Made by a program: the position numbers and the translations under genes. The notes below the pieces were generated by a model, which was given only the letters and a program-made list of their open reading frames with translations, was not told where the DNA came from and searched no databases. This document shows, piece by piece, positions 10,614-22,430 of a DNA stretch of 64,000 nt (the stretch's first letter is position 1; each line of letters opens with the position of its first letter). This DNA is from Diplosphaera chodatii. Its lineage: Eukaryota > Chlorophyta > Trebouxiophyceae > Prasiolales > Stichococcaceae. The DNA is taken from the NCBI GenBank assembly GCA_032358165.1, contig JAALGY010000033.1, forward strand, positions 62,001 to 126,000, in the 5' to 3' direction.

Positions 10614-13600
10614 ATGGACAGCACAATGGATGTGAAGCGGTCGGAGGGATACATGAAGATGACCTTTGAGCCCGTCGTGGCTTTCGGCAGCATTGATGAT
10701 TGTTTCGCAGAGCTGGAGTACAGGCTCAGCCATGATTTTGAGGGAGAATGGATGCAAAACAATGCTATGGAGTCTACGCAGTACGACGCTGTAGTGCGTG
10801 TCGAGACACGGCCGCAGCAGCCGCAGCTGCCGCCTGCACAGCCCCAGATCCCGAGATTCGAGGGCAACGCCCAGTGGCTGGAGATCCTGCTGAAGGCCTG
10901 CGCACCGCCAGGTAACGCAGATTGAAGTATGCAAGTGTCTACTGACAGTCTGTTGACATTTGAATACATGTTTGGCAACCGGCGCAACAGCCTGCAAGCA
11001 CACCCTCGGAAGTGCCAATGGGCATGTGCAGGCGTGCTTCTGAGGCACGATGCCGCAGCTGACCCACTTACCAGGGTCATAGTGGCCTAACAAGACGCAG
11101 ATATGCTGTAGGGGCGGCAAAGATGCCGGACGGGGGCGCGGCCATCATTGCCAAGATCGCCGCGGCGGCCCGCGCCCGGGGCCTGACGAACCCCATCGAC
11201 GGCATGCGCGCGGCTATTGCGGAGCGCGACCGAAAGGAGCTGCAAGCTGTTGCTGCAGCCGAGGCGGCACAGGTGATGCCCTCGACTACGCCCCTGACCA
11301 GCTGTCAAGCAGCGAGCTGCTCACTTCGATGCAATGCCGGCAGTCAGCAGATGAAGCGAGGTTTGCATGTGCGTGCCGCATGTGTGCAGGATGCAAAGCG
11401 CAAAGAGGCAGCGGCTCGCCGGGTGGCGCGCCGCAACGAGCTGGTTGCCGGGGCGCTGGCGGCGGGCAGGCTGCTGCCGCCGCTGCCGCGCCAGAAGGCT
11501 GCTGCGGCTGCGGCCGGCATCGCTGCCACTCCTGCGCCACAGCCAGTTTGTACTGACCATGGCATGGCAGGCGGCATCAGGGGTGCCATGATCGGCCTCA
11601 ATGCTGCTGCTCCTGGTGGGCCCAATTGTGCGACTGCCACCGCAGCAGCTACAGCTGCGTCACTGGGGTCGCCGGCACAGCCCCTGCAGGCAACACCAGC
11701 AGCGCTGTCCGGGAAAGTCGCTCAGTTGGCCACCCACCCTGTGGCGGCATCTGCGCCGGCGGCGGCGCCGCCGAGGCACCCCAGCAGCTTCCAGCCTGCA
11801 CAGCAGCAGCAGGGTCCGCCGCTTCAGCTGCAGGCCGCCAGCACAGCTCCCGCCGCCAGCCCTGCAGCGGGGCCAGCTGGCAGGGGGGGCAGCAGCGGCG
11901 GGTCCGGCGGCAGCAAGCGGCCCGCTGAGGACGCTGCCGGCGGTTTCGCTGCAGGGCCTCCAGGTCCTGCTGCTGGTGCCGGCCAGGATGTGGCGGCAGA
12001 TGCCGCCGCCGAAGCAAATACGAACACCAGGTCGGCAAAGCGGCAGCGTCAGCACGACGCGCCGCGGTGAGGAGTGACCAGGATGAGGTCCTGCCATAGG
12101 ACACCGCGCTGTTTGCTGCTGGGAGCACGCACGCCCTGTCAGTGCGGTGTTGCAACGACAGCAGCAGATGTGTGTCGCTGCTGCCCTCCACTGCTCATTT
12201 GCCAGCCAGTGGGGCGCAACCGTATCGTTCCTGACACATTCATTCGCACGCCGGTGGCGCAGGAGCAGCTGGACGCTGCAGCTGTCCTTCTGCAATGACA
12301 TCACCGGCCAGCCCATTCACTTCAAGGCCGATGGTGCGCAGCACAGGCTGTCAATCTGATTTGAATAATAAAAAAAAGGTAGACCACTCGTCTCATCACA
12401 TGCAGCGACAGGCGTCTACATGTATGACACGTTGGACACACATTGCCTCCATCTAGCGGAGGCCATGCTGCCGCCAAGGCAGGGTATGCCGCCTGTGCCT
12501 CTCACCATCTGGAGCAGCTCTGCCGAGCACAGCCGGGCACAGCCGGCATGCGTGTGTGTTAATCAGGCCGACATGCGGCACCTGCTGCCCTGCAGGCAAC
12601 CGCTTCAAGAACGCCAAGGCGCCCGCGAGCCTCAAGTTCGCGTTCAACCGGTGGTACCGCGTGCGCGTGACTGCTGACAGCGGCCTGACCTTCGGGTGAG
12701 CTGCCCACTTCATGCCGAACGATGCGTGCTGAGCAACAGCTGCAGCGACTGTGCCATGGCTGCATCAAAGGGCTTTGCTCTTGAGGCAGGGTTGCAGCAT
12801 GGTCGTTGACGGTGGGTCTGCATCATCCACCAGGCAGAATGCGCACCTGACGTCGCGGTCCCCCGTCTACTTCGAGCATCCCACGGACCAGGCGGCCGCC
12901 ACCCCCTTCTTCCAGGACGACGCCGTCAAGTTCGAGAAGATTGACCCGGGCGCTCCCGCCGCAGCTGCTGCTGCCGGTGCCGCCACTGCCTCAGCGCCTG
13001 CCGCGTCGCCTGGCGGTGCCGCAGCAGCTGCGGCAGGCGCTGTTGCGCCGGCAGCCACCGCCACAGCCGCTGCCGCGCCAGCGCAGAAGAAGGCGAAGGG
13101 GGCGGCGAAGAGTGGGGCGCCGCCCGCGGTCGGCCCCAGTGCAGCGGCGGGGACTCCAGGGCCAACAGCGCCGGCGCTGCCGGAGGCCAGTTCTGGCCGC
13201 ACGGTCTGGGAAGGTGACCGAGCAGAACCGCACGGAGCCTGACATGTTTATCGGCAGCCGGCACGTGCACCATTGACGGCGGTAGCCGCAGTTGGACCCT
13301 TTTCACCAGATGCACAGTGGCGGTTGCTTCTACTGCAACCGGATACGGCTCAGTCATGACGTGAAAATTTTACCATCGACAGGTACTGTTCGTCGACCTG
13401 CAGGCAGGTGGCGCAACCTAGCAGAGCCCACGAAGAAGACGCAGCGCGCGGCGCTGTGGCTGTGCCTGCGGTGTGAGGGGCTGGGGCCCCTGGAGCTGCC
13501 GCTCATGGCCAAGGTGTGCCCACCACGCCCTACTCCATGAGCATGGTTGCCGCAGCCTGGGACTGCACTGAAGTGGTGGGACTACACTGAACCCAAACAG

Positions 13601-13991
13601 CACAACAGCAGGCTAGTGCGTACTTCTGCAACCTCATCCGCTGCAAGCACCATGATTGCCAGAGAGCGCCGGGGGCCTATGGCACAGATGCAAATAAAGT
13701 TGCAGTTGATGCTGCAGATCTACGAGTACACCGCCCTGTACGCCGACCTGCAGGACCGCGCAACGCTGCAGGGGCAGGTGAGCAACCTCACATGGCCATT
13801 ATTACAGGTTGCAGGCTGCTGCCACCGGGACCCTTAAAGCAGACATAGCTGTGAAGCAGCTGAGGAGGCAGGCCGGTCATGTGCAGGTGCTGAAGCATGT
13901 CACCTTCGCTGTGGAGCGCAATCCGTTCAGCGAGCTGCTGGAGGTGGCGGGCGCGACATACACTGCTGCAGCGCCCGCGAAGAAGGCGTGA
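10614..13991 (+). CDS. Alanine-rich protein with possible CNRIP1-like C-terminal domain, 651 aa
   Basis: Exons 10614-10911, 11112-11272, 11390-12066, 12263-12333, 12596-12695, 12834-13213, 13422-13513, 13706-13777 and 13887-13991 join in phase. The apparent stop after AKRQRQHDAPR is only a reading of the GTGAGG donor at 12067. N-terminal part: acidic/aromatic segment, then a charged helix (AAIAERDRKELQ; KRKEAAARRVARR) and a low-complexity Ala/Pro/Gly region ending in a basic KRQRQ cluster. C-terminal part: QPIHFKADGNRF, FNRWYRVRV, SPVYFEHP, KKTQRAALWL, LQIYEYTALY. The first two resemble cannabinoid-receptor-interacting protein 1 (PVFYKVDGQRF...YKVEV), but similarity is weak and an Ala-rich insert splits the domain. 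Function is not assigned. The start could be the ATG at 10554 instead. Confidence 0.65.
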
Positions 13992-14231
13992 ACGGCAGCG
14001 GCACAGGGCAGCGCATTGCATTGGTATACACACAGTGGAGCTTAGCCTGATGACTGGCTGCACACAAGCTCAGGTTCTGCTGTACCGAATTCTACATGTA
14101 CGAACTTGGCCTGATTGGCAACGTGATTGCAGATTCTGCTAGATGATTGAATTAACGGTCGAGTGTCAAAATGTTCACTGCAAAGTTTCTGATAGCATCA
14201 CATGTCACAGCTGCGCCCCGTCTGCAGGCTA

Positions 14232-17200
14232 CTATTGTTTTGCGCCGCCTTGCATCGCCGCCATGGCCGCCACGGCAAAGTCCAGCAGCGCCTCGTCAGC
14301 GCCCCGCGGCCCAATCAGCCCCAATCCGATTGGCCCGTCCTCTGTCCGTGCCACCGGCAGCACCACCTGCAAGAACCGCCTCATCCATTACATGCTTTAC
14401 CAAAGGCCATACAGATGATCGGTCAAGCAAGCCAGTGGCCAGACTGGCGACGAAGTAAATGCCCTCATATCCGTCGGGTTGTCCCTGCTGAGCAGCAGGC
14501 AGCATGCAGGAAGCTGCAGTTTTCAGACGGCATCTGCAACAGCCATTCAGAGTTAGCGCGCCTGCGGCAGGCCGCACAGGCCGGCGATCGAGTTGAGGCC
14601 GACCAGCTTCTGCCGCAGGGGGGCCTTCTGCTCCGACGACGCCCCGAGCGCCGGCGCCGCCGACACCGCCGCCGGCACCATCAGCACCGCGTCCCACGCC
14701 AGCAGGTTGTCCACGTGCGTGCGTACCCGCGCCTGCTCCCTGACGGCCGCTGTTGCCTGCACGGCATCTTTGAGTTGGCGCAGACGCTGATGTTGACAGC
14801 AGCGGTGACCATGGTCAAAGCCGCATCACAGCAACCGGTGGGCTGGCCCAGCATCAGGCTCCAGGGTGTCAGCTGGAGTGCATCATCCAGTGAGACAGCG
14901 CTGCCAGCGACGCTGGTGCTGTCAGCGAGGCATGCTCTGCGCAACGTCTGTAAGGTGCTTGTTGCCGTCAGCAGCCGTCAGAGTGCAGTTCCCGCTGCAC
15001 CTGCTCCTGCGTGATCTGGGAGGCGGCCCTGTAGCGCTCCGCGGTCCCCGCCCCGAAGCCGGGCTCTGTCCCCCGCACCCACTCCCCATGCAGCGCCCAC
15101 AGCTCGTGCCGCTGCGGTTGGACCAGTCGACACATGGCACTTGACGCCCAGCAGCCAGCGGCATGGTTCGCGGTGGGCACGCACAGCAGCGCAGGCACAC
15201 GCGCTGCTGAAACCTGCTGCTGGCCGCTGCCAGACCCGCACAAACGTGCAGCTGGGCAGTGTGGCTGCGGTTGCCTCAGTCACGCAAGCTCACACACTGC
15301 TGCAGTCCGCCCAAGGCACCTGGATGGTGCTGAACACGTCGCCCCAGCGCTGCAGGGTGTCCTCCGGCTGCGCCGCCGCGACCCGCACCTCGGCCGGCGG
15401 CCCCAGCAGCGCCTCGACGCCCGCCTTGGCCCCGGCCACCGCCTGCAGACGGGCTCCGGTCATTGGTCACAAGCATGCTATTGACGTCATTGGCGTGGTG
15501 CGGCGCCTGAACCTCTGGGTGACGAGTCCTGCGCCGCTGCAACCGCACCGTGACCAGCAGGTCCCCTCATGCTGCACGGTGTCGGGGCGTGTGCCGCAGG
15601 GATGGCCCATGGATGGCGGCAGATGGAAGCCTGCGGGTGCAGGGCATGCTGCGAGTGCGACGGCCCCTGCTACTTCACTCGAGGCCTGGCAGCGCCCCCG
15701 AGCCGGCTGGTGCTGTGCTGGGCTGCCACAACCGCAGACCGTGCTACCATCGCCAATGCCACACGTCCTTGTACGCCTGATTCGGTGCTGCTGAGCAACC
15801 TCATCGACGGCACCTGGTACAGCGCCTGTGCGGCCGCGGGCTCCGCCAGCTCGAAGGCGTCGGCGGCGACCAGCCAGCGGCGCAGCGTGAAGGGCTGCCG
15901 CTGGAAGCGCAGCAGCGCGCCGCCCACCGCCCGCAGCAGCCCCACCTCCCGCGTCATCCACCCCGCTGCAGTGTGACGACGTTGATGAGCGAGCCATGCC
16001 AGCAGGAAATGACAGCTCCTTTTTCACAGTGTTGGTGTGGGACATGACCCACAAGAGCAGCTACATATGGAGCTACACAGCTGCCACTGAAATGAAGTGA
16101 AGGGCAGATCTGCAAGGCCTCAGGAGCTCAGTTGCAGCGGAGTTGCCTGTGTCAAAGGAGGGCGCCATGGGCAGCGTGTGCTGCAGCGACACGCGCTCGT
16201 GGCTGGGCCGGAAGCCGCACAGCCCGCAGTAGGACGCAGGCACCCGCACCGAGCCTGCAGTCACGAGGAAGCGCCCACGTTGCGGTTGCCGACGTGTCAA
16301 CGAACGCTTCCGTGTGGCAGCACCAGCACCAGACATGCGGCAATTGCTGTGCCGGCTGACACTGCGCAACGGAAATCCTTTGAACTGTTGACCGTCTAAC
16401 AAGCTGTTTGATTTCCGTACGATGCTGTTGCAGACTCAACATCTGTGCAGCGCAGCAGTGCGTGCCAGGGGGCGTAGCGCACCTGCTGTGTCGGTCCCCA
16501 GCCCAATGTCACCCTCGCCTGACGCAACCACCACCTGTGTGGTCACCCGTTCGAATGCATCATACCAACCGTGCAGCACATGTGGGTATGTGGCGTCTGC
16601 TGTGCCACACACCATTGCAATACAGTGCAGCAGGTCAGGGTCCTGATGAAAGGCATGCGCAGCCCTCGCCGTCCAGCTTCCAGCCGCCAAGGCCCAAACC
16701 CACCGCGGAGCCGGTGGACGAGCCGCCGGCGGCGCGGCCGGGGGCGGCGGGATTCTCAGGCGCCCCGTAGTGCGCGTTCTCCCCGTCCAGCGAGAACGCC
16801 ATCTCGTCCATCTGCGTCGTGCCCCGCAGCGAGGCCCCCGCCGCCAGCAGCGCCTGCAAACAGGCAGTTACATACAGCTGAATGGCTCCTTTGCTGTCCA
16901 CACCGGCGCTGACGTAGAGTAATGCTGGCACTGCATGTGGTATCAGCAGCAACTTGCCGGCGTTGCTCGCTTTCGACCGCTGCACAGTGCTCACTGAACA
17001 GCGGACTGACGGTCTGCTGTTCAAGAGCCTGCTGTGTCATTTTGCCAGTGACCCGCTGACCTTGACTGCAGGCGCTGTGGCCTTTGCTGGTGGGTGCGAC
17101 GCCCTCCAGTGCGGCGAGCCATAGCCCGTCACGAAGCCATTCACCTGCGGTGAACAAGCTGCCAGGGTTGGCGACGTGGCGATTCCTGCCGCATCATACC

Positions 17201-17504
17201 TACATGGCCCATTTGCACTTTTGCCGCAGCATCATGACACACGCAGCTGCGCCGCATGTCGCACAGTCAGCACACTGCAAGATGCAGGATCATTTCATGA
17301 TGTGGCTTCAGGTGTGCACGGTCTGTCCGCATGAAAGTCCGGCACCTCAAAGATGTCTTTCGCCCCAAATGTGCGACCTGCCAGCGGGCCGGTAGCGGCG
17401 CCGTCGAAGCGGCAGCTGCGGTCGGCCCAGGGGCTGTCGCGCGGCTCCACAGCAGGCCCGTCGCCGCCGCCGGCCCCCGCGCCCCCGCTGCCGGCGCCGA
17501 ACAT
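14232..17504 (-). CDS. Amidase-signature hydrolase, AMI1-like, 422 aa
   Basis: Amidase-signature enzymes hydrolyse amides. The plant AMI1 branch cleaves indole-3-acetamide to auxin; related TOC64 proteins are import receptors. Exons read down: 17504-17346, 17144-17061, 16853-16704, 16534-16483, 16254-16147, 15965-15814, 15442-15320, 15111-15001, 14756-14562, 14366-14232, all in phase. Seen: LAGRTFGAKDIFE with Lys49; MDEMAFSLDGENAHYG; GGSSTGSA with Ser126; TDTAGSVRVPASYCG with Ser150. The Ser126-Ser150 spacing of 24 residues equals that of FAAH S217-S241, so the Lys-Ser-Ser triad is complete. SIAGLCGLPQ and the end match AMI1, and length fits (about 425 aa). No transit peptide, membrane anchor or TPR domain, which argues against TOC64. 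The last intron would use a GC donor (GCGCGC), as does the one after exon 5. Substrate is inferred only. Confidence 0.9.
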
Positions 17505-18439
17505 GGTGGTGACGCCGCTGCCGCCGCCGCCATCCGCCGCCGCGGCGGCGGCGAGGGCGCTGTGTGTGCGGCAGCTGCTGCAGGTGCCGCCTAGCCCTGC
17601 ACTCTGGCGTGCCGAGCTTGCCGATGCGGTGTGTGACTGAGTACTAGAGCTGCACGCCGAGTGCGGCCTTGCGCCAGGTCCAACACCTGCAGCACGGTGA
17701 ACTGTGTCGCATGCAGACTCTGTCTCATCTTGTGCACATGCCGTACGTCAGAGCGGCGACATGGTGGGCGTGGTGCATTGCATGGCTGGGGGCGAAACCG
17801 CTTCGGCTTCTGCGTCATCATCATTTTCAGCGCCTTCATGCATAACGCAGCGGCACCGACCTTGTAGTGCCAACCAACGCGACCGCGGCGCAGCGGATGT
17901 TCTGGTCAGGCGATCAAACTGGCAGCTGCGTGGGTACAGGGCCGGCGCATGCGCGATTTGTCTGAGCTTGGCGAAGGCGTGGCGCAGGCGCATGCTGCGC
18001 CTGATATGATTCGTTTGTGCTGCTCAGCGCAGGAAGTTTAGTCCTACATCCCAACTATGTACTCTGTGGCAAGCATCAATGAGCTGAGCCGGCATGTTTG
18101 TTTTCTGGGCTCCTCATGCATGCATACAAGTTCGGCCCCTGGCAGGATGGGCCCAAGCGCAGCGCCTCACATGATCACACCGTCTGTATTTGCTTGCACT
18201 TTCAGTTTCGAGCACCCGGTCAAGTCAGGTGTTGATCTGCACACGCTGCTGCGGCTGCTCCGAGTCGCACCTTGCCGTGCCGAACTCCAGGTTGATATTG
18301 CCACGGCCTCAAATGAGTGCGTGCAGGTACCACCGGGCTTCTTAAGCGCCGCGCTGCGACATTGTCAGCGTACAGCAACGTATCCGTGCAGCAGTGGGCG
18401 GCACCTAGTCCAGGCCGGCGCTGCAGTGTTCACCGCGCC
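17505..18439. promoter_or_regulatory. Divergent intergenic region
   Basis: This separates the amidase (leftward) from the alpha/beta hydrolase (rightward). Short ORFs here show no domain. It should contain both promoters; no specific element is recognised. Confidence 0.45.
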
Positions 18440-21400
18440 ATGCAGATATCCGCACCGCGGGCCAGGTGCCCACTGTCAGCAGCGGCCCTCGCCCAGCGAC
18501 GCCTGCAGCGCAACCGCCCCGCTGCCGCAGCTTCGCGAGCCGAGCCGTGCAGCACTTCGCGAGCGGTGAGGCACAGCCGCCGCCATGGCCGCCGCCATCG
18601 CACCGTCTCTGTGCAAGCAGCTCTGACGACAGGTGCGTTGCTGTACACGCTCAAGTTTCATCCAAGTACGACAACCTCACGCTTCAGCGTAGTCGCCGCC
18701 GACATGAGCGGCACCACATTGTAATACTTCAGCAGCAGTCCAGGGATGACATTCACACACGCCGCTGGGGTGTATATGCAGACCGGCAGGAGCAGGACGT
18801 AGCGAGGTCGCAGGCCCCGCGCTTCCCAGACTGGATGCCACAGCAGGTGCTACAGTGTGATGGCAGGCATTGCATTGCTTTGCAAGACCCAAACCATGCA
18901 TCCAGAGTATGCATACCGTGTGCCTCTGTGCATGACATTGGCGCCGCCTGATGCAGATCAGCGAGGTGCGGGAGCCGGCGGCGCTGGACCTGGCGGCGGC
19001 GATGGTGCGGCGGCCGGTGGAGGTGCCCGCCATGGGCCGCGCCATCGACACGGCGTTCGTTGGGCCCGGCTCCTGGCCCACCCCGCCCGCAGGTGCCCAG
19101 ACTCCAGACTTTCTGCTTCCAAGAGACCTGGATTGCAGCCGGTAATGGAGAAGGTACACACATGTCGAGTCGTGTGCTCTACAAATGATGTGCATGCCAT
19201 GTCTCGTGTACCTGTACACCAGGCGACCAAGTGCCGATGGTCAGCGCAGCGTACGGAGCGGTGCTTTGAGCGCGTCTCTGCTTGGGCGCAGATGCGGCGG
19301 CGCCGCCGTTCCTGCTGGTGCCGTCCTTCGACAGCAGCTCGCTGGAGTACCGGCGGCTGTACCCGCTGCTGGCCGCGCAGCGCCGCGCCTTTGCGGTCGA
19401 CGTCGTCGGCTGGGGTGCGCCTCTTCCTGCGCAAGGCGCATATTGCGCGTCCTGAACTGTTGCTGCCAAGGCTGACCACAGCAGCGGCGGCGGCAGCGGC
19501 AACGGCGACCACAACAGCAGCCGCCGCCAGTGTATGATGGCCCGTGCGCGTCCACTCAGCACCCCGCAGACTGAGGCAGCCGCTGAGGTCGCTGGCCAGC
19601 AGGACGGTGACGTGATGCGCTGTGCTTGGCAGGGTTCTCAGACGCGACCTTCGCGTCGGACCCGGCCGTGCAGCTGGGGCCGCGCCAGAAGCGGGAGCAC
19701 CTGCACGCCTTTGTGCAGCAGCAGGTGCATTGACGAACATCCACATTCTCTGGTGCCCCGCGATTCACCGCCCTGTAGCCAAGCGTGGTCTGGACACTGC
19801 ATGCACACCTGCTGCGGAAGCACCGCTGCACAATCAGCCCCCCTGTATCCTGTTTGACAATCGTGCTCAAGGGCACACCCGCTCACACCTGCAGGTCCGG
19901 CAGCCGGCGGTGGTGGTGGGGACGTCTATCGGCGGCACCATCGCGCTGGACTTTGCGCTGAACCACCTCGAGGATGTGGCGGCGCTGGTGCTCATAGACG
20001 CCCAGGTGCGCTCTGGTTGGGAGTTTAGGGTTTAGGGTTTACCAAGTTGCGGTCCCAAACCGCTGCACATTTGGCTCCCGGGCACGTGGGCTGTGCTACC
20101 TGGGGCCCGAACGGCCAGCAGATGCGAATATGCTCACACACAGTGCAGCCAGTTGGATGAGGTGTCCCAATGATCGGGGGCGGCTGCGGCTGCTGTGCTT
20201 GTTGGTGCCGTTCATCCTGGCTGCACAGTCCACGGTGCAGGGTGCAGACTCCTGTACCTGTTGTGCAGCGGGCAGGTTTACTGGGTTACTGGGTTTTCAC
20301 ACCTGCTGCCTGGCACCGCCTGCTCTATAGCTTGCCCCGGTGACACACAGCTGATGCAGCTGCTGCCGCCTGGTGCTGCAGGGCTTCATTGACGGCATCG
20401 GGCCGATGGCGTCGCTGCCGCGGTGGGCGGCCCGCCTCGGCGTGAAGGTGCGCAGCTGTCCCATGGGCTTAGCCTCCTACGATGCAGCCATCCAACCAGG
20501 CTGGCAGTCGCACACACCTGTTGTGTCGCCTTGGAGCTGCCTGGGCGTTGGCGCACCTGCAGTCGGTCGTCGCCCCAGCTGTTGCCGCACATGGCCCGAT
20601 GCTCAGCAGCGCTGAGCATCGAACACCTGCGTGGCGACAGCTCGAGCCACTCTGGCTGCCGCTAGGCAGTTTTGCAGTCTGCTGTACAGTGGCTCAAATG
20701 TCAGGATGCTGGTAGGCCACAGCAGAGCTACGCCTGGTGCAGCACATTCTCACCTGCGCACTTAAGGCCCATGTGAGAACACCGCAACTTATCTCAAAAC
20801 CCCAAGCTTCTCGCAGGTCCTGGGCACGGAGTGGCTGCGGCAGCGCGCCAACGAAATGGCGTACGTGGACCCGGCCTTTGCCACTCGGGACGCGATGCTG
20901 GTCGGCCGCCTCAACACCCACATGCCAGGTGCCAATGGTTGCGCTGGACATGCTCACCAGGCCGACACTCAGCCGGCCCTGTGCTGGTGTAGCTTAGGCC
21001 GAGTCCAGGGTGGCTGGGTCCACAACTTGTGGTTGGCTTGCACAGCAGTGCGGTGATGTAGATGCACAGAAGGGTGCGGTGATCCGATGGCGGTGCGCCT
21101 TGTTGTGTGGTATGATACGGCGGATGATGAGGTGCCGAGAGGCCAACGCGAACCGGAGCGCAGTCCCTGCGCGCTGACGGCGCAAATCCAATTGATCCTA
21201 CTGACGCCGTACCACACTGTAGCTATCAAGTTACTGCAATTGGTTGCTCTCTGACAGGCGCAGCTGCACCGTGCTAAGCAGGCAAACTCGTGGTGCTTCG
21301 AACAGATGGCGTCAGAAGCATCACAAGTGTTGCATCCTGAAGCGCCTATAATGCAACCGATGGTGAATCTGCCATAGTATTGGCACTCTGCTGCAGGGTG

Positions 21401-21905
21401 GGAGGACGCCAATGTGGCATTCATGGCCAGCGGCGGGTACAAGGGCATTGGTGCGCAAGTTCCAGACGTCAAGGTACGCTGCGCCATGCTGGCATGCACA
21501 TGCACATGTGCCTGACATGCTGCAAACCTTGAGGCCACTTGCTGGCTTTTGATACATCCAGCTCCCAATGGTACACGACTCGGCAGAGCCGCTGCTTTGT
21601 GTTTGCAGCACGTTGCCGGTGCACCGCCCTGCAGCCATGGACCGCAGCACCTCATTATTACTGGTGCCGAGCGCAGTCGCTGACTGCCACCCTGCTGCTT
21701 CCTGCAGCCGCCGGTGCTGGTGCTGTGGGGCCGCCAGGACCGCATCCTGCCGCCGGCCACCGCGCAGCAGTTCGCCGATGCGCTGCCGGGCGCCACCGTC
21801 ACATATCTGGAGAACTCGGGTCACTCCGGGCACTTGGAGGAGCCGCAGGCGACCGCTGACGCCATCATGCAGTTCGTCGGCAGCTGCCGCACGACGCAGC
21901 CGTGA
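18440..21905 (+). CDS. Alpha/beta hydrolase, probably plastid-targeted, 346 aa
   Basis: Exons 18440-18565, 18957-19092, 19292-19414, 19633-19724, 19895-20005, 20382-20447, 20817-20928, 21397-21473 and 21708-21905 join in phase (1,041 nt). The N-terminal ~42 residues are Arg/Ala/Ser-rich and nearly free of acid residues, as in a plastid transit peptide. The fold is shown by FDSSSLEYRRLYPLL, VDVVGWGFSDA, nucleophile elbow GTSIGG (Ser170), WEDANVAFMASGGY, LVLWGRQDRIL (Asp292) and NSGHSGH (His320), a complete Ser-Asp-His triad. It resembles a plant family of uncharacterised plastid hydrolases (FDSSCLEWR, WWEDATVSFMTSGGY). Substrate is unknown. The first exon is chosen for its GTGAGG donor and phase; an alternative donor at 18633 would not fit phase. 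Confidence 0.85.
20024..20041 (+). repeat. Short interstitial telomere-type repeat (TTTAGGG)
   Basis: Two full and one partial copies of the plant/green-algal telomere unit TTTAGGG lie in intron 5 of the alpha/beta hydrolase gene, flanked by ordinary intron sequence. This is an internal site, not a chromosome end. Confidence 0.9.
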
Positions 21906-22430
21906 TGGAGGCGGGGGAGGAGAGCAGCGGAGGCGCAGCCTGCAGACATTGCTCCGCAGTGCGCAGCGCGGGGTGACTTCACCGTATGCAACTGCCCCAC
22001 ATCCACACATGTGAGCAAACCCTGTTGATTTGCCAGCAAGAATGGGGACTGGTGGCGTGTGATGATTCTTATACAATCTGTGAGTGGAATTTACAGAGTA
22101 CTGTATACATTGAGAGGGCAGGTGTATGTGCTTGTTAGACACGCTGATTGGTCTGCCTTGCAAAGAGCGGCTACATCGCCAGTCACAATTGGCAGCTGTG
22201 GGATTATTCCCTTCCAGCATGTTATGCTCCAGGGCGCGCAGATCGAAGCCGCTTGCATTCTGGGACGGCCCAGAATGCGAACAGCGGCAGCCCGGCCTGC
22301 CGCCGCCGCTGCTCCTTGATCAAAAGCATTGATATTTGCAGTGTCGTTGCTCACAGGATGCGACAGCATCGGAGGGCATAAGTTTGCGCACAACAGGGCG
22401 TGGCAGGGCGCTCCGAAAGGCACAGCAGCC
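21906..22430 (+). other. Intergenic stretch between hydrolase and ARID genes
   Basis: No gene is supported. It would hold the hydrolase 3' UTR and the promoter and 5' UTR of the ARID gene, and is locally AT-richer around 22060-22150. Confidence 0.45.

Noticed and set aside
12062..12070. Stop codon ending a shorter gene after AKRQRQHDAPR
   Set aside because: The TGA is part of a strong GTGAGG donor, and the next exon at 12263 continues in the right phase.
20024..20041. TTTAGGG units as a chromosome end
   Set aside because: Only two and a half units, flanked on both sides by coding exons of one gene.
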